In this document: positions 35,382 to 44,800 of the stretch, one piece after another
Position numbering within the stretch: the first letter of the stretch is position 1
Layout of the letters: each line of letters opens with the position of its first letter
DNA from: Nocardia crassostreae
GTDB taxonomy: Bacteria > Actinomycetota > Actinomycetes > Mycobacteriales > Mycobacteriaceae
Assembly: GCF_001613405.1 (NCBI RefSeq)
Contig: NZ_BDCH01000025.1
Span: 124,001 to 188,000 of the forward strand
Length of the DNA: 64,000 nucleotides
Direction: 5' to 3'
Notes under the pieces: generated by a model
What the model was told of the DNA's origin: nothing
The model's database searches: none
The model's input: the letters and a program-made list of their open reading frames with translations, nothing else
Program-made: the position numbers and the translations under genes

Positions 35382-36263
35382 TCAGTATTCGCGGGAGCCG
35401 CCCGCCATGGCTTCCAGGCGGGCGATGCGGTCGTCCATGGGCGGGTGGGTGGAGAACCAGCGCGCCATCTTGTCGCCCGCCCGGAAGGGGTTGGCGATCA
35501 TCAGGTGGGACTGGGCCGTCAGTTGCGGCTCGGGGGGCAGCGGGGCGGCCTGGACGCCGCGTTCGAGCTTGCGCAGGGCCGAGGCCAGGGCGAGGGGGTC
35601 GCCGGTGAGGGCCGCGCCGTCCTCGTCGGCCTGGTACTCGCGGGAGCGCGAGACGGCGAGCTTGATCAGCACGGCGGCGATCGGGCCGAGCAGCGAAACC
35701 AGCAGGATGCCAATGACATTCGGGCCTTCGCCATTGCCGCGGCCACCGAAGGCGCTGGCGAAGAAGGCCAGGTTGGCCAGGCCGGAGATGACGGCGGCCA
35801 GGGCCCCGGCGACCGAGGAGATCAGGATGTCGCGGTTGTAGACGTGGGAGAGCTCGTGACCGAGGACCGCGCGTAGCTCACGCTCGTCGAGGATCTGCAG
35901 GATGCCGGTGGTGCAGCACACCGCGGCGTGGCGCGGATTGCGGCCGGTGGCGAAGGCATTGGGCGCATTGGTGGGGCTGATGTAGAGCCGCGGCATGGGC
36001 TGCCGCGCCGAGGTAGCCAGCTCGCGCACGATGCGATACATGACCGGCGCCTCCAGCTCGGACACCGGCTGCGCGTGCATGGCCTTCAGTGCCAGCTTGT
36101 CGCTGTTGAAATACGCGTAGGCGTTCATGCCCACGGCGATCACGATCGACAGGATCAGGATCGTCGGACTTCGGAACATGGCTCCGATGGCGACGATCAA
36201 CGCCGACATTCCGACCAATAGTCCGAACGTCTTCAATCCATTGGCATACCCGTGCCCGTGCAC
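35382..36263 (-). CDS. htpX: Membrane zinc metalloprotease HtpX
   Basis: A 293-residue integral membrane protease of the M48 family. Four hydrophobic helices flank the HELSH zinc motif (136-140); the third ligand Glu is in SREYQADE. It degrades misfolded membrane proteins. The sequence resembles M. tuberculosis HtpX closely (YFNSDKLALKAMHAQPVSEL). The GTG at 36263 begins at the family N-terminus although GGAGGA is unusually close to it. It converges with yajQ. Confidence 0.93.
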   Translation of the reverse strand: MHGHGYANGLKTFGLLVGMSALIVAIGAMFRSPTILILSIVIAVGMNAYAYFNSDKLALKAMHAQPVSELEAPVMYRIVRELATSARQPMPRLYISPTNAPNAFATGRNPRHAAVCCTTGILQILDERELRAVLGHELSHVYNRDILISSVAGALAAVISGLANLAFFASAFGGRGNGEGPNVIGILLVSLLGPIAAVLIKLAVSRSREYQADEDGAALTGDPLALASALRKLERGVQAAPLPPEPQLTAQSHLMIANPFRAGDKMARWFSTHPPMDDRIARLEAMAGGSREY

Positions 36264-36481
36264 TCCTCCGCCTCTCCGCGACTTCAGCGCCCGGCTGAGA
36301 GCCGTTAACCGTTTGGCACGCGTGCCGGCGGTCGCAAGCCAACCCGATTCTGGACGTACCCGGTGAGTTACCCGGACCTTACGAGATCAGTCGTCCAGTT
36401 CGCATGGCCGAACAGCCGCGGCACGCGCTATCGATTTCGTTGCACCAGGTCAACGATAGAGGCAGTGGTGGAAGTTCCCCG

Positions 36482-37504
36482 TTATCCGACCCGCTCGATG
36501 GTGTAGCGGACCAGACGCTCCAGGGCCTCGTTGGCCGGGCCGGGCGGGAGGGCGGAGAGTTCGGCGTGGGCGATGTCGGCGTAGCCGTGCAGTTTCTCCT
36601 TGGCCAGGACCATGCCGCGGGAGCGGGACAGCAGGTCCAGGGCCTCGGCGACCTCGTCGTCGGATTCCAGGGGCTGGGCCAGGAGTTTGCGGAGGCGGTC
36701 GCCCTCGGCGCCCTCGTCGCGCAGGGCGTAGAGGACGGGCAGGGTGTGCACGCCCTCGCGCAGGTCGGTGCCGGGGGTTTTGCCGGACTGCTCGGAGACC
36801 GAGGAGATGTCGATGATGTCGTCGGAGATCTGGAAGGCGGTGCCCACGGCATCGCCGAGGCGGGCCAGCCGCTCCACATGATCCCGGTCGGCGCCGGAGA
36901 AGGTGCCGCCGAAGCGGCCCGCGGCGGCAATGAGCGAACCGGTCTTCTCCCACACCACGCGCAGATAGTGCTCGACCGGATCCTGGGACTGCCGGGCGCC
37001 GATGGTCTCCCGCATCTGACCGGTGACCAGCTCGGCGAAGGTCTCGGCAATGATGCGCACCGCATCCGGGCCGAGGGTGGAGACCAGGCGGGAGGCGTGC
37101 GCGAACAGGTAGTCACCGGCCAGGATGGCGACGGAATTGCCCCAGCGCGAGTTCACGCTGGGCGCGCCCCGGCGCATGGAGGCCTCGTCCATGACGTCGT
37201 CGTGGTACAGGGTGGCCAGGTGCACCAGTTCGACCACGGTGCCCGCGGTGACCAGATCCGGATTGGTGGGATCGGGACCGAGCTGACCGGTGAGAATGGT
37301 GAACAGCGGCCGGAAACGCTTACCTCCGGCCTTGGCCAGATGCAGCGCCGCCTCCTGCAGGAACTCCTCGCCGTCGGACAGCTCGGTGATCAGCAGGTCC
37401 TCGACTTCGACCAGACCTTTACACACGGTTGCCGCGAGCTCGGGATCGCCCAGATCCACCCCCGCCACCACGGTGCTCTCATCGCCCACAGCCGATGCGC
37501 TCAT
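36482..37504 (-). CDS. Polyprenyl diphosphate synthase
   Basis: A 340-residue trans-prenyltransferase with the first Asp-rich motif DDVMD (~102-106) and the second DDIID, plus GKRFRP near residue 62. It makes the long polyprenyl diphosphate side chain, probably for menaquinone, given its neighbour menJ. It corresponds by position and sequence type to M. tuberculosis grcC1. The ATG at 37504 has GGGAGA 6 nt upstream; a GTG at 37534 would add ten residues. It is divergent from menJ. Confidence 0.9.
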   Translation of the reverse strand: MSASAVGDESTVVAGVDLGDPELAATVCKGLVEVEDLLITELSDGEEFLQEAALHLAKAGGKRFRPLFTILTGQLGPDPTNPDLVTAGTVVELVHLATLYHDDVMDEASMRRGAPSVNSRWGNSVAILAGDYLFAHASRLVSTLGPDAVRIIAETFAELVTGQMRETIGARQSQDPVEHYLRVVWEKTGSLIAAAGRFGGTFSGADRDHVERLARLGDAVGTAFQISDDIIDISSVSEQSGKTPGTDLREGVHTLPVLYALRDEGAEGDRLRKLLAQPLESDDEVAEALDLLSRSRGMVLAKEKLHGYADIAHAELSALPPGPANEALERLVRYTIERVG

Positions 37505-37677
37505 TTCATCTCCCAGTGCCGCGTCCGACCCCACGCCAAAGAACCTATCGTGTGGACACTTATCCCCCTATGGACACCACCGTAGTGCGACGGAATAGAC
37601 AATGCAGAGTGTCGCCGACCACTGTGGTGGCCCATCCGATACTGCGTCGATCGTGATGTGCTGCAAGTATTGACGCC

Positions 37678-38952
37678 ATGGGTTCACCGGATGCCGCGCC
37701 CGAACAGGGGCAAACGTCGGAAGTGCTGCCCGCGCACGCGGATGTGCTGGTGGTCGGGGCGGGACCGGCCGGGTCGGCCGCGGCGGCCTGGGCCGCGCGC
37801 GCCGGGCGTGACGTATTGCTCACGGATTCGGCGGTATTTCCGCGCGACAAGACCTGTGGTGACGGACTCACCCCGCGCGCCACGGCCGAGCTCGAACAGC
37901 TGGGACTCGGGGACTGGCTGCGCGCCCACACCGTGAACCGGGGCCTGCGCATGGCGGGCTTCGGACGCGAGGCGCTGCTGCCCTGGCCGGGCGGATCCTT
38001 CCCGGCATACGGAAGCGCCGTTCCGCGAACCGAACTCGACGACAAACTGCGCGAGACCGCGGTGAAGTCGGGTGCGCGGATGGTGGACGGGGCCAAGGTC
38101 GTCGAGGTGGCGCGCGACGGCGATCGCGTCACCGGGGTGAGCATCAAGACCGACGCGGGCCTGCGGGCCGTGTCCTGCAAGACGCTGATCGTCGCCGACG
38201 GCGTGCGCTCGCCGGTCGGAAAGCTGTTGGGGCGCACCTGGCATCGGCAGTACGCGTACGGGACGGCGGCGCGAGCCTACATCAAATCCGCGCGCAGTGA
38301 CGATCCATGGATCACCTCGCACCTGGAATTGCGGGATGCCAGCGGTGCATTGATTCCGGGCTACGGCTGGGTGTTCCCGCTGGGCAATGGCGAGGTCAAT
38401 ATTGGCGTCGGCTCGCTGGCCACCGAGCGGCGGCCCTCGCACATCGCGTTGAAACCGCTCATCCAACACTACATTTCGCTGCGCCGCGAGGAGTGGGGAT
38501 TCGAGGGCGAGGCGCGGGCGGTGGCCTCGGCGCTGCTGCCCATGGGCGGCGCGGTATCGAATGTGGCCGGGCGCAACTGGGCGCTGGTGGGCGATGCCGC
38601 CGGGTGCGTGAATCCGCTCAATGGCGAGGGCATCGACTACGGCCTGGAGGGCGGGCACATGCTCGCCGGAATCCTGGACGAACCCGATCTGAGCCGGATC
38701 TGGCCGGATATGCTGCGGGCCCGCTACGGGCGCACCTATTCGGTGGCGCGGCGCCTGGCCGCGCTGGCCACGCATCCGCGCACGGTGCCGCTTGGCGGTC
38801 CGCCGGTCATGCGGTCGAAGCTGTTGCAGCGCACCGCGGTCCGGGTCATGGGCAATCTGGTGACGGACGAGGACGTGGACCTCACCGCCAAGCTGTGGCG
38901 CGGCGCGGGCCGCGCCTCCCTGCGCTTCGACAAGCTCGAACCCTTCACATGA
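37678..38952 (+). CDS. menJ: Menaquinone-reducing flavoprotein MenJ (geranylgeranyl reductase family)
   Basis: A 424-residue FAD enzyme with the N-terminal dinucleotide fold (VVGAGPAGSAAA at ~25-36), PRDKTCGDGLTPR and the later GDAAGCVNPLNGEGIDYGLEG in two parts. In M. tuberculosis MenJ saturates one isoprene unit of the menaquinone side chain. It sits next to the polyprenyl synthase, as in that species. It overlaps the AraC-type gene by 4 bp (ATGA), suggesting coupling. Confidence 0.88.
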   Translation: MGSPDAAPEQGQTSEVLPAHADVLVVGAGPAGSAAAAWAARAGRDVLLTDSAVFPRDKTCGDGLTPRATAELEQLGLGDWLRAHTVNRGLRMAGFGREALLPWPGGSFPAYGSAVPRTELDDKLRETAVKSGARMVDGAKVVEVARDGDRVTGVSIKTDAGLRAVSCKTLIVADGVRSPVGKLLGRTWHRQYAYGTAARAYIKSARSDDPWITSHLELRDASGALIPGYGWVFPLGNGEVNIGVGSLATERRPSHIALKPLIQHYISLRREEWGFEGEARAVASALLPMGGAVSNVAGRNWALVGDAAGCVNPLNGEGIDYGLEGGHMLAGILDEPDLSRIWPDMLRARYGRTYSVARRLAALATHPRTVPLGGPPVMRSKLLQRTAVRVMGNLVTDEDVDLTAKLWRGAGRASLRFDKLEPFT

Positions 38953-39368
38953 GCGCCCGGCCGGTGCCCGCGGACCTGCTGCCCCATTTGCGGCGGGCCC
39001 GGGACCTGGCCGACCGGAACTACGCCGAACCCCTCGACCTGGACAGCCTGGCCGCGGCCGCGGGCGTATCGAAATATCACTTCCTGCGGTGTTTCGCCGC
39101 GACCTACGGGAAAACCCCGGCGGTCTACCTGGCGGAGCGCCGCATCGAACGCGCGCAGGATCTGTTGCGCGCCACCAACGTCACCGTCACCGAGGCGTGC
39201 ATGCTGGTCGGCTACAGCAGTCTCGGCTCGTTCAACCGCAAGTTCACCGAACTGGTGGGCATGTCGCCCTCGGAGTATCAGGCCAAGTTCGCCGCGGAGG
39301 GCGTACCGCACATTCCCGGGTGCTTCGTCTTCATGCACGGACTGTCCGACCGGAAACTTCCCGACTGA
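38949..39368 (+). CDS. AraC-type helix-turn-helix protein
   Basis: A 139-residue protein that is almost only the AraC DNA-binding domain: first helix-turn-helix DLDSLAAAAGVSKYHFLRCF, second VTEACMLVGYSSLGSFNRKF. It has no obvious ligand domain. It overlaps menJ by 4 bp and precedes a VOC protein gene; this pairing (AraC-type protein plus glyoxalase-like protein) is common in actinobacteria. It likely regulates the adjacent genes. Confidence 0.88.
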   Translation: MSARPVPADLLPHLRRARDLADRNYAEPLDLDSLAAAAGVSKYHFLRCFAATYGKTPAVYLAERRIERAQDLLRATNVTVTEACMLVGYSSLGSFNRKFTELVGMSPSEYQAKFAAEGVPHIPGCFVFMHGLSDRKLPD

Positions 39369-39416
39369 GCAATTTCGGAGAAGCTCCGCGCGGTTCCGGA
39401 CCCATAGCCTCGAGGC

Positions 39417-39853
39417 ATGACAACCATCAGCAATGTTTCCCTCGTGACCGTCTACGTCCAGGACCAGACGGCCGCCAAACAGTGGTACATCGACAAGCTC
39501 GGTTTCGTGGAGACCACCGATGTGACCATGGGCGACAGCGGTTTCCGCTGGGTGACCGTGGCGCATCCGGACCATCTGGAACTGGAGGTCACCCTCATGG
39601 TGCCCAGTCCGCCGCTCGACGAGCCCATGGCCGAGGCCATTCGCCGCGCGCTGGCCAATGGCACCAATGGCGGCTGGGCCTGCGCACCCCCGACTGTCAG
39701 AAAGCCTTCGAGGAGCTCTCCGACAAGGGCGTGGAGTTCGTGCAGCCGCCGTCGGAGCGGCCCTACGGCGTGGAGGCCGTGTGCCGGGACAACTCCGGCA
39801 ACTGGCTGGTGCTGGTCGAGCCGCGGGCCTTCGATCCGAGCCAGCTGAAGTGA
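39417..39853 (+). pseudogene. VOC/glyoxalase-family protein, frameshifted
   Basis: The N-terminal part (SLVTVYVQDQTAAKQWYIDK, MGDSGFRWVTV) is a VOC-superfamily beta-alpha domain. At about 39671-39675 one C is missing (GGCGGCTGGGC instead of GGCGGCCTGGGC). The expected continuation LGLRTPDCQKAFEELSDKG and the C-terminal DNSGNWLVLVEP are present one frame over to TGA at 39851-39853. As written, an out-of-frame tail ends at 39848. The intact protein would be about 145 residues. The AraC-type neighbour suggests they act together. Confidence 0.85.
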
Positions 39854-39907
39854 GCGCCTGACGGCCCGTGGATGCGCGGGGAACGCATCCACGGGTGCGG
39901 GCTGTTG

Positions 39908-40411
39908 TCAGGCCTTCTGCGCGGCGAACCAAGCCTCGACGGATTTGCGCTCGCTGTTCATCACGCGCTCCAGCAGACTCTCCACCAGCGGCTCGATGGC
40001 GCCGCCGACCAACGGCACCTTGACGGTCACGGTGCCTGCCGCCTCGATCTCGGAACCCTCGGCGGTGGGCCGCAATTCGAAGGTGCCTTCCATTTCGGTG
40101 GTGATGCCCTTGGATGCCCCGTTGAAGCCGCCCTTGGCGATCTCACCGTCGAGCGGCCCCCAGGTATAGGTGCGCTCGAGGACGAGATCGCTCTTGGGCA
40201 CCTTCTTCACCAGGCCGGGAATCTTGTCCTCGGGGGCTTTTTCGGTCATATGGATGCGAATGGTGCCGGGCCCGTCCGGATGGGAGAGGTCCAGGGTCGC
40301 GGTGGACGCGTCGGCGAAACGCGCCTGCCACATCTCGTCGTTGGTCAGTGCCCGGTGAAGCTCTTCTACCGGGACGCTGTACTGCACGGTGAAGCTGAAT
40401 TTACGGGACAT
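39908..40411 (-). CDS. DUF2505 / polyketide-cyclase-like (START fold) protein
   Basis: A 167-residue protein with the layout of the DUF2505 family (SRKFSFTVQYSVPVEELHRA start; TYTWGPLDGEIAKGGFNGA; long C-terminal helix). This helix-grip fold usually binds a hydrophobic ligand in the cytoplasm. The ATG at 40411 is taken as start; a much longer open frame upstream is the antisense shadow of menG. It is divergent from the DUF3592 gene. The function is unknown. Confidence 0.82.
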   Translation of the reverse strand: MSRKFSFTVQYSVPVEELHRALTNDEMWQARFADASTATLDLSHPDGPGTIRIHMTEKAPEDKIPGLVKKVPKSDLVLERTYTWGPLDGEIAKGGFNGASKGITTEMEGTFELRPTAEGSEIEAAGTVTVKVPLVGGAIEPLVESLLERVMNSERKSVEAWFAAQKA

Positions 40412-40450
40412 GGCGGCAACCGTAGCCGAGTCATGGAATAGCCTGGTGAA

Positions 40451-40960
40451 GTGCCGGAAACTAGCCAGTCTGTCAAGCGCGAAACGCGTTTGCGGCGCGC
40501 CAGGATCGCCGTCCTGATCACCGCGTCGGCGGTCAGCGTGCTGGCGATCCTGCTGGTGGCGACGGCCTGGCGCAACGATCATCTGATCAGCTCGAATATG
40601 GGGACGACCAGCGCGGAAGTGCTGTCGGCGGGGCGGCTGCGGTCGGCCATCATCTACGTCACACCCGATGGCGAGACGCACAATCCGCGGGTGGGTGTGC
40701 TGTACCCGACCGAACTCACCGTTGGCGAGCGCATCAATGTCGAATACGACCGCGGCGATCCGGATCTGGTGCGGGTGGCGGGGCGCGATGCCCGGGTCGC
40801 CATCATCCCGGCGCTGTCGGTGATCGTGGTCGCCTGGGCCCTCGCGGTTCCGCTGTTGTGGCTGCTCGGCCTCCCTCCGGCGCAGTGGCTCGACGCGGCG
40901 CGACGGCGTGTGGCCGAATCGGCCCAGACACGCTCGTTGCGGAGCCGAGTCGGCCGCTAG
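40451..40960 (+). CDS. DUF3592-like membrane protein
   Basis: A 169-residue protein with two transmembrane helices (~18-38, ~118-140) around an extracytoplasmic beta domain (IYVTPDGETHNPRVGVLYP), like DUF3592 proteins. The GTG at 40451 is the start. It ends 6 bp before menG. In M. tuberculosis a membrane protein of the same length sits between menD and menG, which supports conservation of the locus. The role is unknown. Confidence 0.78.
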   Translation: MPETSQSVKRETRLRRARIAVLITASAVSVLAILLVATAWRNDHLISSNMGTTSAEVLSAGRLRSAIIYVTPDGETHNPRVGVLYPTELTVGERINVEYDRGDPDLVRVAGRDARVAIIPALSVIVVAWALAVPLLWLLGLPPAQWLDAARRRVAESAQTRSLRSRVGR

Positions 40961-40966
40961 GGTGCG

Positions 40967-41683
40967 ATGGTGGCGAAAACAGAGCGGCGGGACCAGGTTC
41001 GAGCCTCGCTGGAGAAGCAACCGCACGAGGTTGCGTCCATGTTCGACGGTGTGGCCAAGCGGTACGACATCACCAATACGGTGATCTCCGGCGGGCAGGA
41101 CATCTACTGGCGGAAGGCGACCCGGAAAGCCTTGGGGCTGCGGCCCGGTGAGCGGGTGCTGGACCTGGCCGCCGGAACCGGCGTCTCGACGGTCGAATTC
41201 GGCAAGTCCGGCGCCTGGGTGGTGGCCACCGACTTCTCCAAGGACATGCTCGCCGCCGGTCAGTGGCGCCAGGTGCCCATGGTGGCCGGGGACGCCATGG
41301 CGCTGCCGTTCGCCGACGAGTCCTTCGACGCGGTGACCATCAATTACGGGCTGCGCAATGTGGCCGATCCGGATCTGGCGCTGCGCGAGATGCTGCGCGT
41401 CACCAAACCGGGCGGGCGGCTGGTGGTGGCCGAGTTCTCCACGCCGACCTTCGGGCCGTTCCGGACGGTCTACATGGAGTACCTCATGAAGGCCCTGCCC
41501 AAGGTGGCGCGGGCGGTCTCCTCGAATCCCGACGCCTACGTGTACCTGGCCGAATCCATTCGCGCCTGGCCGACACAGCCGCAGCTGGCCCTGCGGATCG
41601 CCGACGCGGGCTGGTCGTCGGTGAAATGGCGCAATCTGTCCGGCGGTGCGGTCGCGCTGCATCGCGGGTACAAGCTCGGCTGA
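40967..41683 (+). CDS. menG: Demethylmenaquinone methyltransferase
   Basis: A 238-residue SAM-dependent methyltransferase of the UbiE/MenG family: VASMFDGVAKRYDITN, SAM-binding LDLAAGTGVST (~61-71), GDAMALPFADESFDAV and NYGLRNVADP. It adds the ring methyl in the last ring step of menaquinone synthesis. It lies directly after the DUF3592 gene. Confidence 0.95.
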   Translation: MVAKTERRDQVRASLEKQPHEVASMFDGVAKRYDITNTVISGGQDIYWRKATRKALGLRPGERVLDLAAGTGVSTVEFGKSGAWVVATDFSKDMLAAGQWRQVPMVAGDAMALPFADESFDAVTINYGLRNVADPDLALREMLRVTKPGGRLVVAEFSTPTFGPFRTVYMEYLMKALPKVARAVSSNPDAYVYLAESIRAWPTQPQLALRIADAGWSSVKWRNLSGGAVALHRGYKLG

Positions 41684-41805
41684 ACCTGTTCGGCCTGGTC
41701 GTGACGGGTCTCACAGCGGATGATCCCTCCTCACCGGCGGAAATTCCAACTGTGAGGTGGAATGTCACCTGGAGATAACTTTCGGTAAATCGCGCGCAAC
41801 CGGGG

Positions 41806-44800
41806 ATGGCGAAGATCGGTGTCATACCGGATTCGACCACTCCCCCGACGAGCACCCGGACGCAGTGCTCGTACTGCGGGGTGGGCTGCGGCATGACGGT
41901 GCAGACCGCGGCCGACGAGACCGGCGCGACGGTCATCGCCAAGGTCAAGGGCGACAAGCTGCATCCGGTGAACGCCGGACGGCTGTGCACCAAGGGCGCG
42001 ACCCACGCCGAGATGATGCGGGCGCCCGGGCGGATGGAATCCGCCTACCGGCGGCCCGAGCGGGGACAGCCCCCGGTGCCCATGCCGGTCGATCAGGCCG
42101 TCGCCGAGGCGGCCGAGCGGCTGCGCGGGATTCTGGACACGCACGGGCCGGATGCCGTCGCGCTCTACGTGTCCGGGCAGATGTCGATCGAAGCCCAGTA
42201 TCTGGCAACCAAATTGGCCAAGGGCTATCTGCGGACCGTGCACATCGAGGCCAATTCGCGGCTGTGCATGGCCAGCGCCGCCACCGGATACAAGCAGTCG
42301 CTGGGGGCCGACGGGCCGCCCGGCTCCTATGACGATATCGATCACGCCGACCTGTTCTTCGTGATCGGCGCGAATATGGCCGACTGCCATCCGATCCTGT
42401 TCCTGCGCATGGCCGATCGGCTCAAGGCGGGCGCCAAGCTCATTGTGGTGGATCCGCGGCGCACCGATACCGCGGCGCGCGCCGACCTGTTCTTGCAGCT
42501 GAAGCCCGGTACCGATCTGGCGCTGCTGAACGGGCTGCTGCATCTGCTGGTCGAGGACGGGGCCATCGACAAGGAGTTCATCGCCGAGCACACCGACGGC
42601 TGGGATGCCATGCCGGAGTTCCTGGTGGACTACACGCCCGAGCTGGTCGCCCAGCTGACCGGACTGGCCGAGGCCGATATCCGGACCGCCGCGCGGTGGA
42701 TCGCCGAGGCGGGCGAGTGGATGTCGTTGTGGACCATGGGGGTCAATCAGTCCACGCACGGCACCTGGGCCACCAATGCCATCGTGAACCTGTATCTCGC
42801 GACCGGGGCGATCTGCCGCACCGGCAGCGGACCACTCTCGCTCACCGGGCAGCCCAATGCCATGGGCGGGCGCGAAATGGGTTATATGGGACCGGGATTG
42901 CCGGGCCAGCGGGCCGTACTGTCCGAGACGGATCGGGCCTTCGTGGAGAACGCGTGGGGGCTGGAGGCCGGGACCATTCGGGGGGAAGCCGGGCCGGGCA
43001 CCATCGAGATGTTCCGCGGGCTCGCCGAGGGCGATATCAAAGCCTGCTGGATCATCTGCTCCAATCCCGTTGCCTCGGTGGCGAATCGCAAGACCGTGAT
43101 CGCCGGGCTGGAGGCGGCCGAACTGGTCATCGCCCAGGACGTCTACACCGATACCGCCACCAATGCCTATGCCGATCTGCTGCTGCCCGCCACGCTGTGG
43201 GCGGAAGCCGATGCGGTGATGGTGAATTCGGAGCGCACGCTCACGCTGCTGCCGCGGTCCGTGCCGCCGATCGGTGACGCCCGCCCGGACTGGCAGCTCA
43301 TCGCCCAGGTCGCGACGGCCATGGGCTTCGACGGTTTCGGCTACGCCTCGAGCGAGGAGATCTTCGAGGAGATTCGCGGCTTCGCCAATCCGGCCACCGG
43401 TTACGACCTGCGCGGCATCACCTACGACGCCTTGCGCGAAGGCCCCATGCAGTGGCCCTGCCCGGATCCGGCCCAGCGCCGTAATCCGATTCGCTATCTC
43501 AACGACGGCATCAGTCAGCACGCGCACACCGACGACACCGGCCACACCCCGCGCCTGGCCTTCGCCACCCCCACCCGCCGCGCCGTGTTCTGGCCGCGCC
43601 CGCATTTGCTGCCCGCCGAAATGCCGGACGACGACCACCCGTTCGTGCTCAATACCGGCCGCCTGCAACACCAGTGGCACACCATGACCAAAACCGGGAA
43701 GGTGGCGACACTGAACAAGCTCAACGGCCGCCCCTTCCTGGAGATCCACCCCGAGGACGCCGCCACCCTCGACGTCCGCGACGGCGACCACCTCGAAATC
43801 GCCTCCCGCCGCGGCCGCGCCGTCCTGCCCGCCGTCCTCAGCGACCGCGTCCTCCCCGGAAACTGCTTCGCCCCCTTCCACTGGAACGACGAACAGGGCG
43901 AATACCTCACCATCAATGCCGTCACCAACGACGCCGTCGACCCGGCTTCGCTCCAGCCGGAGTTCAAAGCCTGCGCGGTCCGCCTCCGCAAGGTCGCCGT
44001 CGTCTCCCCCGCCGATTCGGAACTCCCCGAAGCTGATTCGACAACCGGCGCGACAGCCGGTGGCGCTTCCTCGGACGGTGTGCCGATCGGCCAGGCCGCG
44101 CAGTTCGGCGGCGCCACCGCCCACGGCCCGCATCCGCTCGCAGTGATGCTCGGCCTCGACAGCGCGACGGCGCCGACCCTCAGCGAAACCGAAAGAATCT
44201 ATCTCGGTGGCTATCTGGCGGCTCTGCAATCGCTGCCGGTGACCGGCGTCCCGGTACTACCGGAAACCGCCCCGATCTCGCGCGGCAGCCGGATGTGGAT
44301 CGACGGCCTGCTGGCGGGGATGTACTCGCGTGGGCCGCAGGCGGGTTCGACGGGCGACCGGGACACCGCGGCCGTCGCTCCGAGCGGTGTCGCGTTCGGT
44401 GCGGCGACGAGCACTCCGCCCGCCGCCATCCGGACCGTGACAATCCTCTGGGCCTCCCAGACCGGCACGGCCGAGGAGTTGGCGGCCGCCGTCGCGACCC
44501 GGCTCGCCGACAACGAGTTCGCACCGCGACTGCTCGACATGGACTCCGCCGAACTGACTGACCTGACCGGCGACGTCCTGATCATCAGCAGCACCTTCGG
44601 CGACGGCGGTCCCCCGGACAATGGCGCGGACTTCTGGGAACGCCTCAACGACAGCGCAATCCGCTTCCCCGCCCTCCGCTACGCCGTCTTCGCCCTCGGC
44701 GACTCCTCCTACGACGACTTCTGCGGCCACGGCCGCAAACTCGACGAACTCCTGTCCAAGCGCGGCGCCACCCGCCTACTCCCCCGCGTCGACAGCGAAC

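Noticed and set aside
40412..41662. Long upstream extension of the DUF2505 gene
   Set aside because: The extension is antisense to menG and to the DUF3592 gene. The family start is at 40411.
41731..44229. 832-codon frame antisense to the nitrate reductase part
   Set aside because: It is the shadow of a clear molybdoenzyme with Fe-S motifs and has no independent start signal or recognisable domain.
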